Below, one piece after another: positions 22,431-34,925 of a stretch of 64,000 nucleotides of DNA (within the stretch, counting starts at the first letter, position 1; the number at the start of each line of letters is the position of its first letter). The stretch spans positions 1,279,576 to 1,343,575 of the forward strand of contig UESW01003903.1 in NCBI GenBank assembly GCA_900491605.1. Direction: 5' to 3'. The stretch is from Calamus simplicifolius (Eukaryota; Streptophyta; Magnoliopsida; Arecales; Arecaceae). The notes under the pieces are model-generated. The model had not been told where the DNA came from, ran no database searches, and worked only from the letters and a program-made list of their open reading frames with translations. Both the position numbers and the translations under genes were made by a program.

Positions 22431-25400
22431 GAGTGTCTTGCGGCCAAAAGATCAAAGCGAAAGTGGTATCTCGATAGCGGCTGCTCAAGGCACATGACGG
22501 GTGACAAGGATCAATTCATCACCCTTGAAAGCAAAAGAGGAGGAGTAGTTACATTTGGTGATAATGGCAAAGGCCAAATCTTGGGGTTTGGTAACATTCA
22601 AATAACTCCCTCCACATATATTGAAAATGTCTTATATGTTAATGGTTTGAAACATAATTAATTAGCATTAGTCAATTATGTGATAAAGGTTTTAAAGTAT
22701 CATTTGAATCTTCTATATGCACAGTTTCTAATCCCATTGATAATAGCATTGTTTTTATTGGAAATAGAAATGGCAATGTATACTTGATTGATTTAGACAA
22801 TTTGTCTACTAGTAATCATTGCTTAGTTGCTAATAATGCTAATATGAATGAGATTGGTTGGTTGTGGCATCGTAGATTAGGTCATGCAAGCACACACCTT
22901 ATTTCAAAATTAATTAGAATGGATTTAGTAAAAGGACTTCCACAACTAGATTTTGAAAATAACAAAATTTGTGATGCATGTCAATTTGGAAAACAAACTA
23001 GAAATTCTTTCAAAACTAAAAATATTGTTTCCACTTCTAGGCCTCTTGAACTACTTCACATGGATCTTTTTGGACCTACTAGAACCACAAGTCTAGGAGG
23101 AAAGAAATATGGTCTTGTGATTGTAGATGATTATTCTAGATACACTTGGGTATTGTTTTTAGCTCATAAGGATGAGACCTTTCCATTATTTCTGAAATTC
23201 TTCAAGAAGGTCACAAATGAGAAAAACAACACCATAGTGTCTCTAAGAAGTGATCATGGCACTGAATTTGAAAATCATTTATTTGAAAACTTTTGCATAG
23301 AAAATGGACATTCATCATAATTTTTCTGCACCTAGAACACCGCAACAAAATGGAGTAGTTGAAAGAAAAAATAGAACCTTAGAAGACATGGCCCGTACCA
23401 TGCTATGTGAAAGCAACTACCAAAATACTTTTGGGCGGAAGCTATAAACACGGCATGCTACATTCTTAATAGAGCTCTAATTAGGCCAATCATTAAGAAA
23501 ACACCTTATGAACTATGGAATAATAGAAAACCAAACATAAGTTATTTTCATGCATTTGGTTGTAATGTTTCATTCATAATAATGGCAAAGATAATCTAGA
23601 AAATTTGATGCAAAATCTGATGAAGGCATTTTCTTAGGATATTCAACATCTAGTAAAGCCTATAGAGTATTTAACAAGAGAAACTTAATTGTAGAAGAAT
23701 CTATTCATGTAATTTTTGATGAATCTTTAGCATCAAGTTCTGAAAAGATTGATGATGAGGAAGATACAAACATTCTAGAAAGAGATATTGAAAAACTGAA
23801 TATAGATGTATCTTCGGATCATGAACAAGAAGCTAAAGATAATGATTCTCCTAGTGTTGATGTTGTTGATGCAAATCATAATGATATAGATCTACCTAGA
23901 GATTGGAGATATGCCTATGGTCATCCAAGAGAATTAATTATAGGTGATCCATCTCAAGGAGTAAGAACTAGATCATCAATGAGAAACATCAATAATCATC
24001 TTGCATTTGTATCTCAAATTGAACCTAAAACTATTGAAGAAGCAGAAAAAGATAATAATTGGATGTTAGCTATGCAAGAAGAATTAAATCAATTTACTAG
24101 GAATAATGTTTGGACTCTTGTAGATAGACCTAAAGATCATTCTGTTATAGGATCAAAATGGGTATTTAGAAATAAATTAGACGAAAATGGCATAGTAATT
24201 AGAAACAAAGCTAGATTAGTTGCAAAAGGATATAATCAAGAAGAAGGAATTGATTTTGATGAAACTTTTGCACCTGTAGCTAGACTTGAAGCAATTAGAT
24301 TATTACTTGCATTTGCATGTCATATGCATATCAATTTATTTCAAATGGATGTTAAAAGTGCATTTTTAAATGGATTTATAAATGAGGAAGTGTTTGTTGA
24401 ACAACCACCTGGTTTTGAAGATCATGAATTTTCAAATCATGTTTTTAAATTACACAAAGCACTATATGGTTTGAAACAGGCACCTAGAGCTTGGTATGAA
24501 AGATTAAGTAAATTTTTAATTGAAAATGATTTTATAAGAGGAAATGTTGATAAAACATTATTTTTGAAAAGAAAAGATAAAGATTTATTAGTAGTACAAA
24601 TATATGTCGATGATATTGTATTCGGTGCTACTAACAACTTGTTATGTCAAGAATTTGCTAAGTTGATGCAGGGTGAGTTTGAAATGAGTATGATGGGAGA
24701 ACTCAACTTCTTCCTAGGACTTCAAATCAAACAAAGCAAAGAAGGAATTTTCATCAATCAAGCCAAATACACAAAAGAACTGCTCAAGAAGTTTGGAATG
24801 GAGTCAATCAAGCCACTTGGAACTCCTATGAGTCCTTCGTGCAAATTGGACAAAGATGAAGATGGTAAGAAAGTAGATCAAAAACATTATAGAGGTATGA
24901 TTGGATCTCTTCTTTACTTAACAGCTAGTAGACCAGATATTATGTTTGCAGTATGTTTATGTGCTAGATTTCAATCTGAACCTAAAGAATCTCACTTAAT
25001 TGCTGTAAAAAGAATTTTAAGATATTTAAGTGGAACTAAAAATGTAGGTTTATGGTACTCTAGAGACTCAACTTTAAATTTAATTGCATATTCTGATTCT
25101 GACTATGCTGGATGTAAATTAGATAGAAAAAGCACAAGTGGTGCATGTCAGTTCTTAGGATGTAACTTAATCTCTTGGTTTAGCAAAAAGCAAAATTCGG
25201 TTGCATTATCTACTGCTGAAGCAGAGTATGTTGCAGCTGGAAGTTGCTGTGCTCAAATCCTTTGGATTAAGAGGCAACTTGAAGATTATGGCATAACCCT
25301 TGATAAAACACCAATTAGATGTGATAACACGAGTGCAATAAATTTGACTAAAAATCCAATTCAACATTCAAGAACAAAACACATTGAAATTAGATATCAT

Positions 25401-25550
25401 TTCATAAGAGAACATGTAGCTAATAATGAAATCTGTCTTGAATATGTTAATACAGAGGAACAATTAGCTGACATATTTACAAAACCCTTGAATGAAGAGA
25501 GATTTTGTTATCTTAGAGGTGAATTAGGAATATGTGACCCTTTAGAGTGA
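22431..25550 (+). pseudogene. pol: pol of copia A (protease, integrase, RT, RNase H), partly frame-broken
   Basis: The protease motif WYLDSGCSRHMTG is at about 22460-22500. A GAG-pre-integrase block (WLWHRRLGHASTHL) is at about 22861. The integrase core (LLHMDLFGPTRTTSLGGKKY, RSDHGTEFENH) runs through 22950-23480. The RT (KWVFRNKLDENG, ARLVAKGYNQEEG, YVDDIVFGA at about 24600) and RNase H (AYSDSDYAGCKLDRKSTSG, ADIFTKPL) form one open frame, 23979-25550, ending GICDPLE and TGA. Frame breaks fall near 22660, 23315, 23415 and 23570. No ATG begins the pol block; it follows a TTTTTGCAG|GAG acceptor-like site. Confidence 0.9.
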
Positions 25551-25898
25551 TTTTGAAACCCTAAGGAATGAGAATCTAGATTTCTATAAATTTCTTGAAA
25601 ATCCTCTCACAATTTTAAGGACAAATTATCTAGTCATTTGAGCTATTTGATCCTTGATATTTCAAAGATTTTTTGAAATTTTTATTGAACTCTTTTTGAC
25701 AAGTTTCAGTCATTTGAATCTCAATTTTTTTCTGAAACTGTCTTTGGAGTCGACACCTGGGATTCAAAATTGATTTATTAGGGCAGAGTCGACACCTCAT
25801 CATTTCATAACTTCTCAAATCCTAACCAAACTCCTCCAAAATTCTTCCAAAACTTTCCCACCTCTAATTCCATCCAAATCGAAACTTCCAAAGATCTA

Positions 25899-27270
25899 AT
25901 GGCACCCAAAAGGAGGGAATCAGTGATTGGAGCGCCGGTGACCACGGGAAAATGGTCCGCGCGTCGTCCCGCTCGTGAGCCGACTCCAAGCAGTGATTCG
26001 TCCACAGATTCAGACAACCCCAACACCTCTTCCACTCAGGTAGATACCTTAGCCGGGAGGGTTATCACAATGGGGAGAAAGATTGATTTTGACCTATTTG
26101 AAACCGAGGGTTTCTCAATCGGTAGGCAATTAAAGGAAATGGGCTGGGATAAGCTGCTCTCTAGATGTTCCCACTTATCCAGCCTTAGTAAAAGAATTTT
26201 ATTTTAATTTGGCTAGAGGTGATGGCGGTTTAGTTAGCTCAGTAAGAAATAAGAGGATTCACCTTACTTTCAAAAGCTTGGAAACCTCCTTAGCATCCCA
26301 ATTACCGGTTTAGCAGCTGACATGCACAGTGATAGGTCAGCGGCTCTTTCAAGGATGTTAGGAAGGGAAGTGACTGAGTTTGAGGAGATAAGGGCTAATC
26401 AATTACCTTTGGAATTGAGATTATTACACAACATTTGCAGTAGAATTGTTTCCGAAGACCGGTCGGTTTGAGTATGTCTCGGAGCGAGACATTGTGTTAT
26501 GGATAGTGTTTTGACTGGACAGCCAATCAACCTTGCAGCTATGATGATATTTTATATGGCGGAAGCTGGGGAAGAGAAGATCATCCCTACCGTATGGCAT
26601 GGTGCTTACTATGGTTTTCAAGAGCCAAGGGGTTGTAATTCAAGAGAATGAACCATCTAAGAACCTGAGGCACACCGACTACTATAGTTTGGCAACATTG
26701 CATCGGATGGGTTTTGCTAAAGTGAATGGACAGTGGGATAGGAAAGGACACCTTGGTGAGAGAGCCCCTGTGCCGAGAGTTTCTGAGCCTTGCGAGGCTG
26801 GACCATCAGTTAGGGTTCCTTCTTCACAGCCTAGGAGTCCCATTCCTGCTCCTGCTCCTGCACCTGCACATGTTAATGATCAACCATCCACTTCTTCAGC
26901 TGGATTCTCAGACCTTCAAATGGAGCAATTAAAAAGTTTGTTTGCTGCTCAGAAGGATGAGTTTGACAGTCAGTTCATGAATATAAAAGAATCACTTTAT
27001 TCACTTGATGATCGGATTGCAAAGATTGAATCAACTCTCAACTCCTCTGCAGAATCTTTAAGTGGTGATTTGAAGAATATCTTTGAAGAACTTAAAGAGA
27101 TTTGTGGAGATAGTGAAACTTATTCAAGGTGCAACGCTGAGCTTCAAGATAAAATCACAACAGCTTGCACATTTGTTGATGAGAGACTTAAAGACTATGT
27201 TAAGCTTCAATGTGATGGAATGAAAAATATTGTAGATCATTTAACAAGAATAGTGAGGAAGAACTTTTGA
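25899..27270 (+). pseudogene. Extra 3' ORF of copia A ('putative plant transposon protein' type), frame-broken
   Basis: Starts MAPKRRESVIGAPVTTGKW and has a Ser/Pro-rich head. It then reads GRKIDFDLFETEGFSIGRQL, a block I recognise from the 'putative plant transposon protein' domain family (PF20167-like, from memory). Frames change near 26165, 26300, 26460 and 26510. The last part (26599-27270) is open and ends in a predicted helical region (SLYSDDRIAKIE-like) before TGA. It occupies the place of the env-like ORF in SIRE-type elements. No signal peptide or membrane segment is visible, so an envelope role is not supported. Copia B has the same ORF. Confidence 0.7.
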
Positions 27271-27870
27271 TAATGAATGTTTAATTTTGATGAAATGTAA
27301 TTTACATTTTGATGTAATGAAGTTTATGTGTTGATGTAATGAAGGCTATATTTTGATGAATGAGTATTTTTATGTAATACTTGACTTTGTTGAAATAAAA
27401 TTATCTTTTGATGCAATGAAAATTATCTTTTGATGCAATATGAAATATTCTTTACCTTTTTGTTGATTACAAAAAAGGGGGAGAGAATTATGGTTGTATA
27501 TGCATTAAGAGGGAGAAAGTTATATTGTTAATTGCATTAAAGGGGGAGAAAGTTATGTTGCATTAATTGTTAATATGAAAAATCAAGTTACTTAATTGAT
27601 TAATATGAAAACATTAATGAAGTTAATTGATTAATATGATATTGAGTTATTTAATTGATGTGGATTAATTATCAAATTGATTTGACTATGCATAAAGAAA
27701 TCTTAAGTACCAAATATGTAAAGTAAGAGGAAGAATAATTTGAACTTCATAGGGGGAGCTACCTTATTCAGGGGGAGCTTACTCGTGAAGATCACTTCCT
27801 TGATAATTTTTTAATTTAAGAATTCTATGCATATACTCAATGTTTTTATAATCATCAAAAAGGGGGAGAT
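27271..27870 (+). promoter_or_regulatory. 3' untranslated region and polypurine tract of copia A
   Basis: AT-rich region with four separated GGGGGAG runs (at about 27475, 27542, 27751 and 27770) before the final polypurine tract AAAAAGGGGGAGA at 27857-27869, which abuts the 3' LTR. Confidence 0.8.
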
Positions 27871-29353
27871 TGTTGATCCATTTATTGATTTTGATGATTA
27901 ATAAAGGAATTGAGTATATTTATTTGATTACTAATGGATTTTATAAGTTTTTCAGGACTTAAATTATTTGATCAATTTAAAGGAATTAAGAAATAAATTT
28001 TGAATCAAATACAAATCAGAGATTTCAAAGTTTCAGAGCTTGGAGTCGACACCTAGAAAACCTGGAGCCGACCCCATGGCCAATTCAATTTTAATCTGAT
28101 TTTTGATATATCCGGAGTCGACACCTAGAGTTTCGAATCGACACCTAGAGTTTCGGAGTCGACACTTACAGTGTCTGGAGCCGACTCCGATGCGGGGACA
28201 GAACGTTTGTTTTTTGAGCATCTGGAGCCGACACCTACAGTATTCAGGAGCCGATACCTGATGATGGCGAGCCGACACTTACTTTTTCGGAGCCGACTCC
28301 TCAACGAACTCGAAAATTTCTATTTTTGGTAAAACGATCTGGAGCCAACACCTGAAAAGTTGGAGCCGACTCCAACCTGACTGGGACGAAAATTTAAAAT
28401 GCCAGATCAGCTCTAACGGTAATTTTCCTTTTACCTAATTTCTAACGGATATATTTTGTTTCCAGGTACACTCCAACGGCTAGTTTCATCCCAAAAATGG
28501 ATTGAAGAAAATCTATAAAAAGGGGGAAAAATACCCGTTTGAAAAAGAGGAAAAAGAGAACGGAAAAGAGAAAAATTTCAAATCAAAAATCCGAGAAACC
28601 TGAGCCTGAAATCCAAGAGAAAAGCATTCAAACTCAAATCCTTCCACTCCAAAAAGCTCAAAGAGGAATCCAAGGCATCCAAATCAAAAATCGATGGATT
28701 TTCCAAATTGAAGAAAAGCTCTGTTTCTTCCATTTCCAATCTTCTCAACTGTAACGACTGTGAGGGATTAAAGCTGAGGCTTGATTCATCATTCCAAAGA
28801 AGAAGAAGAAGAAAAGAAGAAAAGCTCAAAGCCAAACAACTTCAAATCAGGCTTTTCTAAACTTGTTTACTTATTTAAATATTTGCTCATTGAGGAGCTG
28901 TGTATCTTTGAAAAAATATTCTTTTTGTTTGTGCCTAGTTCAATCAAAGGGATTGAACTAGTGGAGGTTGTATACCTCGGGTCAAGCTAGATTAGCTTGA
29001 GTTTAGGGTTGTGTGCTGGTGAGCCCGAAAAACCGGCTGGGTTCGTTATGATCCTGGGTAAAACAACAAGTTTGGGTTGTGAGCTTGTAAAACAACTCGG
29101 CTGTAATCGAGGAGATTATAGTGTGGACCCAAGTGGATCTTGGGAGTGGACGTAGGTGTTGGATACACCGAACCACTATAAAATCTTTGTGTTTGCCGTG
29201 CTTCTATTGTCTCTATCTCTATCTCATTGATTGTGCTTTATATTTGCATTGCATTTACTTTCATTCATCTTAAGCAAACAATTTTTATTTAGAGGTTAAA
29301 TTTTTTAAAGAACCCAATTCACCCCCCCTCTTGGGTTGTCATCTAGGACAACA
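27871..29353 (+). repeat. 3' LTR of copia A
   Basis: 1483 bases, TGTTGATCC...GGACAACA, matching the 5' LTR with scattered substitutions and 1-base indels. It is followed by CGTCG (29354-29358). Confidence 0.93.
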
Positions 29354-29504
29354 CGTCGATCCTTCCTTCTAATCGATTTTGGTGAACTACAGTCGCTGGG
29401 CTGAGCGAGCTTTGAACGAGGCATCCATGTCCGAGTTGCAGGAGTTTCTCCGACATCAGGGGAGGGCTACCTTCTTCTGAGAGGCATCTGTGGCACACCT
29501 CTGG

Positions 29505-29602
29505 GTGAGCTTTGCTCTATTATCAACCTCTTCATCATCGTTTGTTTGTTTGTTTGTTTTTTTTGGACTGTTTTCTTCATCTAACCTAGACACTCTGCCC
29601 AG
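29505..29602 (+). other. Probable intron 2 of the antisense gene in element 1
   Basis: Donor GTGAGC, T-rich interior, acceptor CTGCCCAG. It precedes the coiled-coil exon, as 41513-41589 does in element 2. Confidence 0.6.
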
Positions 29603-30652
29603 GCGCTGAATTCTATGATTGCCATGAGGGACATTTGGGCCCTGGGCGATGCTGCTCTCGATCAATCACTGGAGGAGATGCAAGCACTCCAAGCTAGGGC
29701 AGAGAGGGCAGAGATGGCCCTGGAGGATACCCGAGCAACGTTAAACGGCGAAGCCGAAGCATCCGGCTAAGAGCCGAGAAAGCAGAAGAGGCACTAGAAA
29801 TCGCCCAACGTCAGCGGCCAACGAGCTAGATAATGCTCAGGTGGCCAAAGAAAAACAAAGGATGGCGGAGGAAAAATTGGAGGTGGCGGAGTCGGAAGTG
29901 TACATGTTGAAGAACCGATTACACTCCGCCACCATTGAAATAGGTGTGGCCGAAGGGAGGGCTGAGAACGCAGAGGAGATCGCCCGTCAGTCCGATGTCA
30001 AGATTGCTGACCTTAAGGTGGCGGTGATCGAAGCTGAAAAGAAGGCCGCCGAGGCTAAGCAAAAGATTATGGATGCCAAGAAGAAGGTGGCGGAGGCCGA
30101 GCAGAAAGCCTCTGAAGCGGAGAAGAGAGCCACTGAGGCCGTAGAGAACTTCAGGAAGTCTAGCGCCTTTAGCAAGGAATTGGCCGAGTCGACGGCCTTT
30201 GCATACGAGGGCGGCTTCCAGGACTGCAAGGAAAAGATCCAAAAACTCTATGGCCTCGAGGGGATCGAAGGGTTGGAGCCAGACGACGTCCCTGAAGATG
30301 ACAACTTAGCTCCAAGTGATCCTTAGTCTCTTTCACTTTGATTGTAATGCTTCAGGTCCGATTTAAATCGGCGATTTTGTAAACTTTGGCTATTAATGAA
30401 TCTTTTGATCCGTAACGCTTATATCTTGGATCATAATTGGGTCTGCTAGTGTGTGAATTGACGCGAACCAAAAACCTATGGCCGAAAAATTACAACACGA
30501 TTTCTTTTTGAGGGACATTAGAAAATCAATTAGAGAACTGATGCGGGATCAGTCTTAGTTGTAGACACGAAGGTCAGAGCAATAAGTAGTGTAAGACTAT
30601 GTTTGTGCCGATGCAAAGTCGTTAAATGCCAACACGAGGTTGAATAGAATGC

Positions 30653-30900
30653 TGACGCGGAGCTTAGCATTGAGTTCTGACGCGGAGCCGGATTTTAAGT
30701 GCCGACGCGGAGCCGGGCTTAAGTACCGACGCGGAGCCGAGCTTAAGTGCCGATGCAGAGCCAGGCTTTGAGTACCGACGTAGAGCCGGCTTAAGTACCA
30801 ACGCAGAGACGGGCTTTGGTGCCGACGCGGAGCCAGGCTTTGAGTACCGATGCGGAGCCGGGCTTTGAGTGCCGACGCGGAACCGGGCTTTGGTGAGAAG
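30653..30900. repeat. Minisatellite between the pol end and the antisense gene, element 1
   Basis: Nine or ten degenerate units of about 25 bases: TGCCGACGCGGAGCCGGGCTTTGAG. Tat-type elements often have such arrays in this region. Frames rich in Ala/Arg/Pro across it are artefacts. Confidence 0.9.
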
Positions 30901-30981
30901 TACAATCATTCGAAAATGAAGCAATGAGAATACTTTGAATAGCACTCTAGCAAGCAGGTTCAAATTAATGGAGTTAGCACA

Positions 30982-32200
30982 CTACTGATAATATCGACGT
31001 AGATTGTCTGCATTCCAAGTGCGAGGGAGAGGTTTCCCGTCTAGCTCCTCAACTTTGTATGCCCCGTGATGAAGCACCTCCGTGACACGATATGGTCCTT
31101 CCCATTTGGGTGCTAGCTTGCCTCCTTCCGTCGGCTTTGATACTTCAGCTCGTCGCTGGACGAGGTCTCCAGGGCGGAATGTCTTGGACCGTACTCAAGC
31201 ATTGTAGTATCGGGCCGCTCGCTGACGGAAAGCCGCCATGCGAAGTCGCGCTTAGTCTCGAAATTCTTTCACTAGGTTCAGATCGGCCCGCAGCTGACTT
31301 GGGTTGCTTTCTTTGCGGTACAACTCTGTCCGAGGACTGGGGGCACCTATCTCCACCGGAATGACGGCCTCGGTCCCAAAAACCAGGCTGAAAGGAGTTT
31401 CTCCGGTGGGGGCTCATGGCGTCGTGTGGTAGGCCCACAATACATTGGGGAGCTCTTCCACCCAACGTCCTTTACAGCCATCTAGCTGGGCCCTGAGTCC
31501 TTAGAGGATAATGCGATTGGTCACTTTGGCTGCGCCATTGGTCTGAGGGTGCCCCATAGAGGTGAATCGTTGGCGAATGCCCAGCCCAGTGCAGAATTCC
31601 CGGAAGGCCACGTTGTCAAACTGTCGGCCATTATCAGTGATGAGGGTGTGTGGCAGCCCGAACCGGCACACAATAGACTTCCAGAAGAAGGATCTTACTT
31701 TGCCCTCGGTGATCTTGGCGAGAGCCTCAGCTTCGATCCACTTGGTGAAATGGTCAACGGCTACCAGTAAGAATTTGCGTTGTCCAGAGGCTGAGGGAAT
31801 GGTCCCAGGATGTCCATACCCCACTGAGCAAAGGGCCAAGGTGCAGTCAGGGGGGTCAGCTGGGACGTCGGTTGGTGTTGGATATTAGCGTGGTGTTGGC
31901 AACTGTCACACCTCTTGACAAGCTCGGATGCATCCTCCTTCATTGTCAGCCAGTAATATCCCTGCCGTAAGGCTTTGTACGCCAGAGCTCTGCCCCCAAA
32001 TGACTTCCACATATGCCTTCATGTATTTTCCGTAGGATATAATCTGCTTCTGTGGGGCCAACACACCTGAGAACTGGGTATGAGAACGACCTTCGATAGA
32101 GTTTTCCTTCCATTATAAAAAACTTCGGGGTCCATCTTTTGAGTTGCCTGGCTCGGCAGGGTCTTCAGGGAGGGTACCGTTGGTAAGGTACTAGATATAA
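30982..32200 (-). pseudogene. pol: Integrase region of Ty3 element 1
   Basis: The - strand blocks read RQGYYWLTMKEDASELVKRC with C..C (zinc-binding H2C2 part), WGMDILGPFPQP, KFLLVAVDHFTKWIEAEALA, FGLPHTLITDNGRQFDN, and GHPQTNGAAKVTNR (catalytic D,D,E core; an A replaces the usual E context). The C-terminal part runs down to the stop TAG at 30982-30984, preceded by ...NLRRYYQ-like codons. Frame breaks occur near 32012, 31770 and 31500. The integrase would insert the cDNA into chromosomes. Confidence 0.85.
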
Positions 32201-32246
32201 GCATCCATCCAGGAAGGCTCCTGCTCAACTGGCAGGGCTTCTCTCG

Positions 32247-33920
32247 TTACTTTGAACTTGGGGCTTCCAGGTGCTCTATATAAGCTCTTCCCAACATCCC
32301 GTCGGCTGAGGTGGCAAGATGGGACAAGGCGTCTGCTCTAGCATATTCCCCTCGAGGAATATAGCTAACATTAAAATAAGTTAAGAGAGAAGCTTGCGAC
32401 TGCACCATACTCAAGTAGCGGGACATGATAGGATCCCTCGCTTTATATTCCCCTGTGATTTGGCCAGTGACCAGCTGGGAGTCAGTGAACGCTCTAAGGC
32501 GCTTCGTCCCAAGCTCTCGGGCTAATCTTATCCCTAGACAGTAGGGCTTCATACTCCGGCTGATTATTGGTGGCTGGAAAGAGGAAGCGGAGCGCACACT
32601 CGGTTACAACTCCATCCGAGTTGGCCAGGATGAGGCCCGCTCCGCTCCTTTGAGAATTTGATGCCCCGTCCACATGAAGGATCCATTCATCATCTTCGGT
32701 TCCAGGAATCGAAGGGTTTGCAGAGGCCTCTTCGGGTTGCTCCTCACCCCAGGTACACTCGACCAAAAAATCTGCCAGGACCTGGGATTTCATGGCTGAC
32801 CGAGGGCGGAAAGATAGATCAAATTCCCCCAGCTTGAGTGCCCACTTTGCCAATCGGCCCGAAGTGTCCGGGCGAGCAAGAATCATCTTTAGAGGTTGGT
32901 CCGTGACCACCACGATCGGATGGGCTTGAAAATATGGTCGGAGGCACTGGGCTGACACGATCAACGCGAAGATAATCTTCTCAATCTTTGAGTACCTGGT
33001 CTCCGCATCATGGAGCACCTTGCTTGTGTAATACACCGGCTTTTGCGTGCCGTTGGTGTCCATGCAGACCAGCACAGAACTAACGGCCTCGGGAGAAGCC
33101 GCGAGGTATAGAAGGAGTTCTTCTCCACCCGTTGGCTTGGACAGCAGTGGCGGGGTGGATAGGAATTCCTTCAGCCCCTCGAAGGCCTTCTGACACTCTT
33201 TCGTCCATTCGAATCCATTGGCCCTGCGGAGTGCCTTGAAGAAAGGCAGGCACCTCTCAGCGGACTTGGACAGAAAACGGCTCAAGGCCGCCACCCTCCC
33301 AGTCAGGCGTTGCACTTCCTTCTTGTTGGTGGGAGACCTCATGTCCAAGATGGCTTGAACCTTATCAGGGTTTGCTTTGATTCCTCGCCGGGTTACCATG
33401 AAACCCAAGAACTTTCCGGCCGTTACCCCAAAGGCACATTTGCGAGGGTTCAGCCTCATCTGGTATCGGCGAAGGTTGTCGAAGGTCTCCGTTAGGTCGG
33501 CGATATGGCTGGTGGCGTGGACACTTTTTGTCAGCATATCATCACGTACACCTCCATATTGCGTCCTATCTGGTCTTCGAAGACTTTGTTCATTAGCCTT
33601 TGGCAAGTGGCCCCCGCATTTTTAGCCCGAATGGCATTACCTTGTAGCAGTATAGCCCCTTCTCAGTTATGAAGGAGGTAGCTTCTTCATCCACCGGGTT
33701 CATCCTGATTTGGTTGTACCCGAAGAAGGCATCCATGAAACTAAGGGTCTCATGGCCGGACGTGGCGTCCACCAGTTGATCGATCCGAGGCAAAGGGAAA
33801 CTATCCTTGGGGCATGCTTTGTTGAGGTCGGTGAAGTCTACGCACATCCTCCAGCTTCCATTAGTCTTACGTACCATCACCACATTGGCTAACCATTCGG
33901 GGTAATGAACTTTCCGAATG
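32247..33920 (-). pseudogene. pol: Reverse transcriptase, RNase H and second RNase H of Ty3 element 1
   Basis: The RT block from 33883 reads WRMCVDFTDLNKACPKDSFP, ATSGHETLSFMDAFFGYNQI and CYKVMPFGL. At the YVDD site the frame is lost by one base (the sequence reads VRDDMLTKS, near 33540). From 33606 to 32494 an open frame gives the RT connection, the first RNase H (LLLYLAASPEAVSSVLV, YYTSKVLHDAETRYSKIEK) and the start of the second RNase H (WILHVDGASNSQRSGAGLIL). The rest lies in the next frame (LRAFTDSQLVTGQITGEY, ADALSHLATSADG). Two RNase H domains are typical of the Tat branch. Confidence 0.88.
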
Positions 33921-34401
33921 TGCCCGCAGCCACCAGCTTACGGACTTCCTCATCGATAGCTTTTGTCTGTCGGAGCAAAGCTCCTCTTCTTCTGTCAGAC
34001 TGGCCGACACTCTGGCCTGAGGTTAAGCCGATGGGTGATCACCTCCTCAGGGATGCCTGGCATGTCTGATGACGACCATGCAAAGATGTCAGCGTTGGCA
34101 CGCAGAAAGGTGAGGAGTCGATCGCGCGCCTCTTCCGGAAGCAGCGCTCCAACCTGGATGGTCCTTGTCGGGTCCTCCCCCAAGGGGAGGGTCAGGAGGT
34201 GCTCGGCTGGCTCTCCCCTCCTTCCCAATTCTCGGGGGTCAAGCGGCTCAGAGGCTATCGCCGACGCCGCCCCCAGTGGACTGGGAGATAAGTGGCAGCA
34301 AAGCGGTGGCGGGCTTTGCTCTCCCTTCATTTCTCCGACTCCTTCGTCGGTGGGAAACCTTACCAACAATCTCTTGGTGGAGATGACGGCATCCAGCAAA
34401 T

Positions 34402-34692
34402 TCAAGCCGGCATTCCCAGGATAGCGTTGTAAGCCAACGGGACCCGAACCACCAGAAAATTTATGACTACCGTACTTTGATGCGAAGGAGTCCCAGCCGT
34501 GACAGGGAGGGCGATCTCCCCTTCAACGCTTACAGAGTCCCCAGTAAAGCCCATTAAAGGTGTGGTGATGGGTCGAAGGGAGGAATTTGACAGGTTCATC
34601 CGAACAAATGCCTCGTAGCTCAAAACATCCACCGAACTTCCACTATCAATCAAAATTCTTTTTACAGGGTGTTTGGCTATGGTCATGGACAC
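34402..34692 (-). CDS. pro: Aspartic protease region of Ty3 element 1
   Basis: - strand frame with VKRILIDSGSSVDVLSYEAF, the D(S/T)G active-site motif of retroviral-type aspartic proteases, followed by the flap region and LAYNAILGMPA. It lies between the gag zinc knuckle and the RT as expected for Ty3/gypsy. A linker frame (33995-34405) ends with LRANADIFAWSSSDMPGIPE, the usual block before RT. Confidence 0.85.
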   Translation of the reverse strand: MSMTIAKHPVKRILIDSGSSVDVLSYEAFVRMNLSNSSLRPITTPLMGFTGDSVSVEGEIALPVTAGTPSHQSTVVINFLVVRVPLAYNAILGMPA

Positions 34693-34925
34693 GACGACGC
34701 TGTCGTCATGCTTATTAACTACCCCTTCTAAATCCTTTCCAAAGAAAGGAATTACAGAGTCTACCCCTCTCGCTATCTTTTCGAGCTGCCACCTACCCCC
34801 CAGGAAATCATAGCTATGGTTTTTTCTGTAGGGGTATTGTCGATGCCTGTCAGAGGTGCCGGAGGTGCCGATGAACCCAGAGCGGGAAGGTTTTCCCTTC
34901 GAACGAACTTTCCTAAGTGACCATG

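Larger units (their letters stand above)
19258..29353 (+). mobile_element. Ty1/copia LTR retrotransposon, SIRE/Maximus-type (copia A), nested in element 1
   Basis: LTRs at 19258-20739 and 27871-29353 are flanked by CGTCG on both sides. A methionine-initiator-type primer binding site follows the left LTR and a polypurine tract precedes the right one. The coding order is gag, protease, integrase, RT, RNase H, the Ty1/copia order. An extra ORF after pol is of the 'putative plant transposon protein' type. gag and the first half of pol have several frame breaks, while the RT-RNase H part is open over 523 codons. The insertion splits the antisense gene of element 1, so it is younger than element 1. 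Confidence 0.95.
17884..30326 (+). pseudogene. Antisense 'putative gypsy-type transposon' (Transposase_28-like) gene of element 1, split by copia A
   Basis: This is a + strand gene inside a - strand retrotransposon. An open frame at 17920-18723 contains LYRAFFKAGLRLPIHPFILN and SQLVPHSIRTIVDFLILCHL, which I recognise as the plant 'putative gypsy type transposon' (Transposase_28) domain. Near 18350 the frame changes and continues as SIKGWKDKFFFAN. Probable introns are 18647-18729 (AGTG|GTGAGC, long T tract, ATAAG) and 29505-29602 (CTGG|GTGAGC ... CTGCCCAG). Copia A sits between 19257 and 29359. The last exon (29603-30326) codes for a long alanine/glutamate-rich coiled coil (AEQKASEAEKRATEAVENF) and an acidic tail ending DDNLAPSDP, then TAG. 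An in-frame TGA at 17902 and the copia insertion make this copy inactive. Its function in the retrotransposon life cycle is unknown. Confidence 0.75.
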
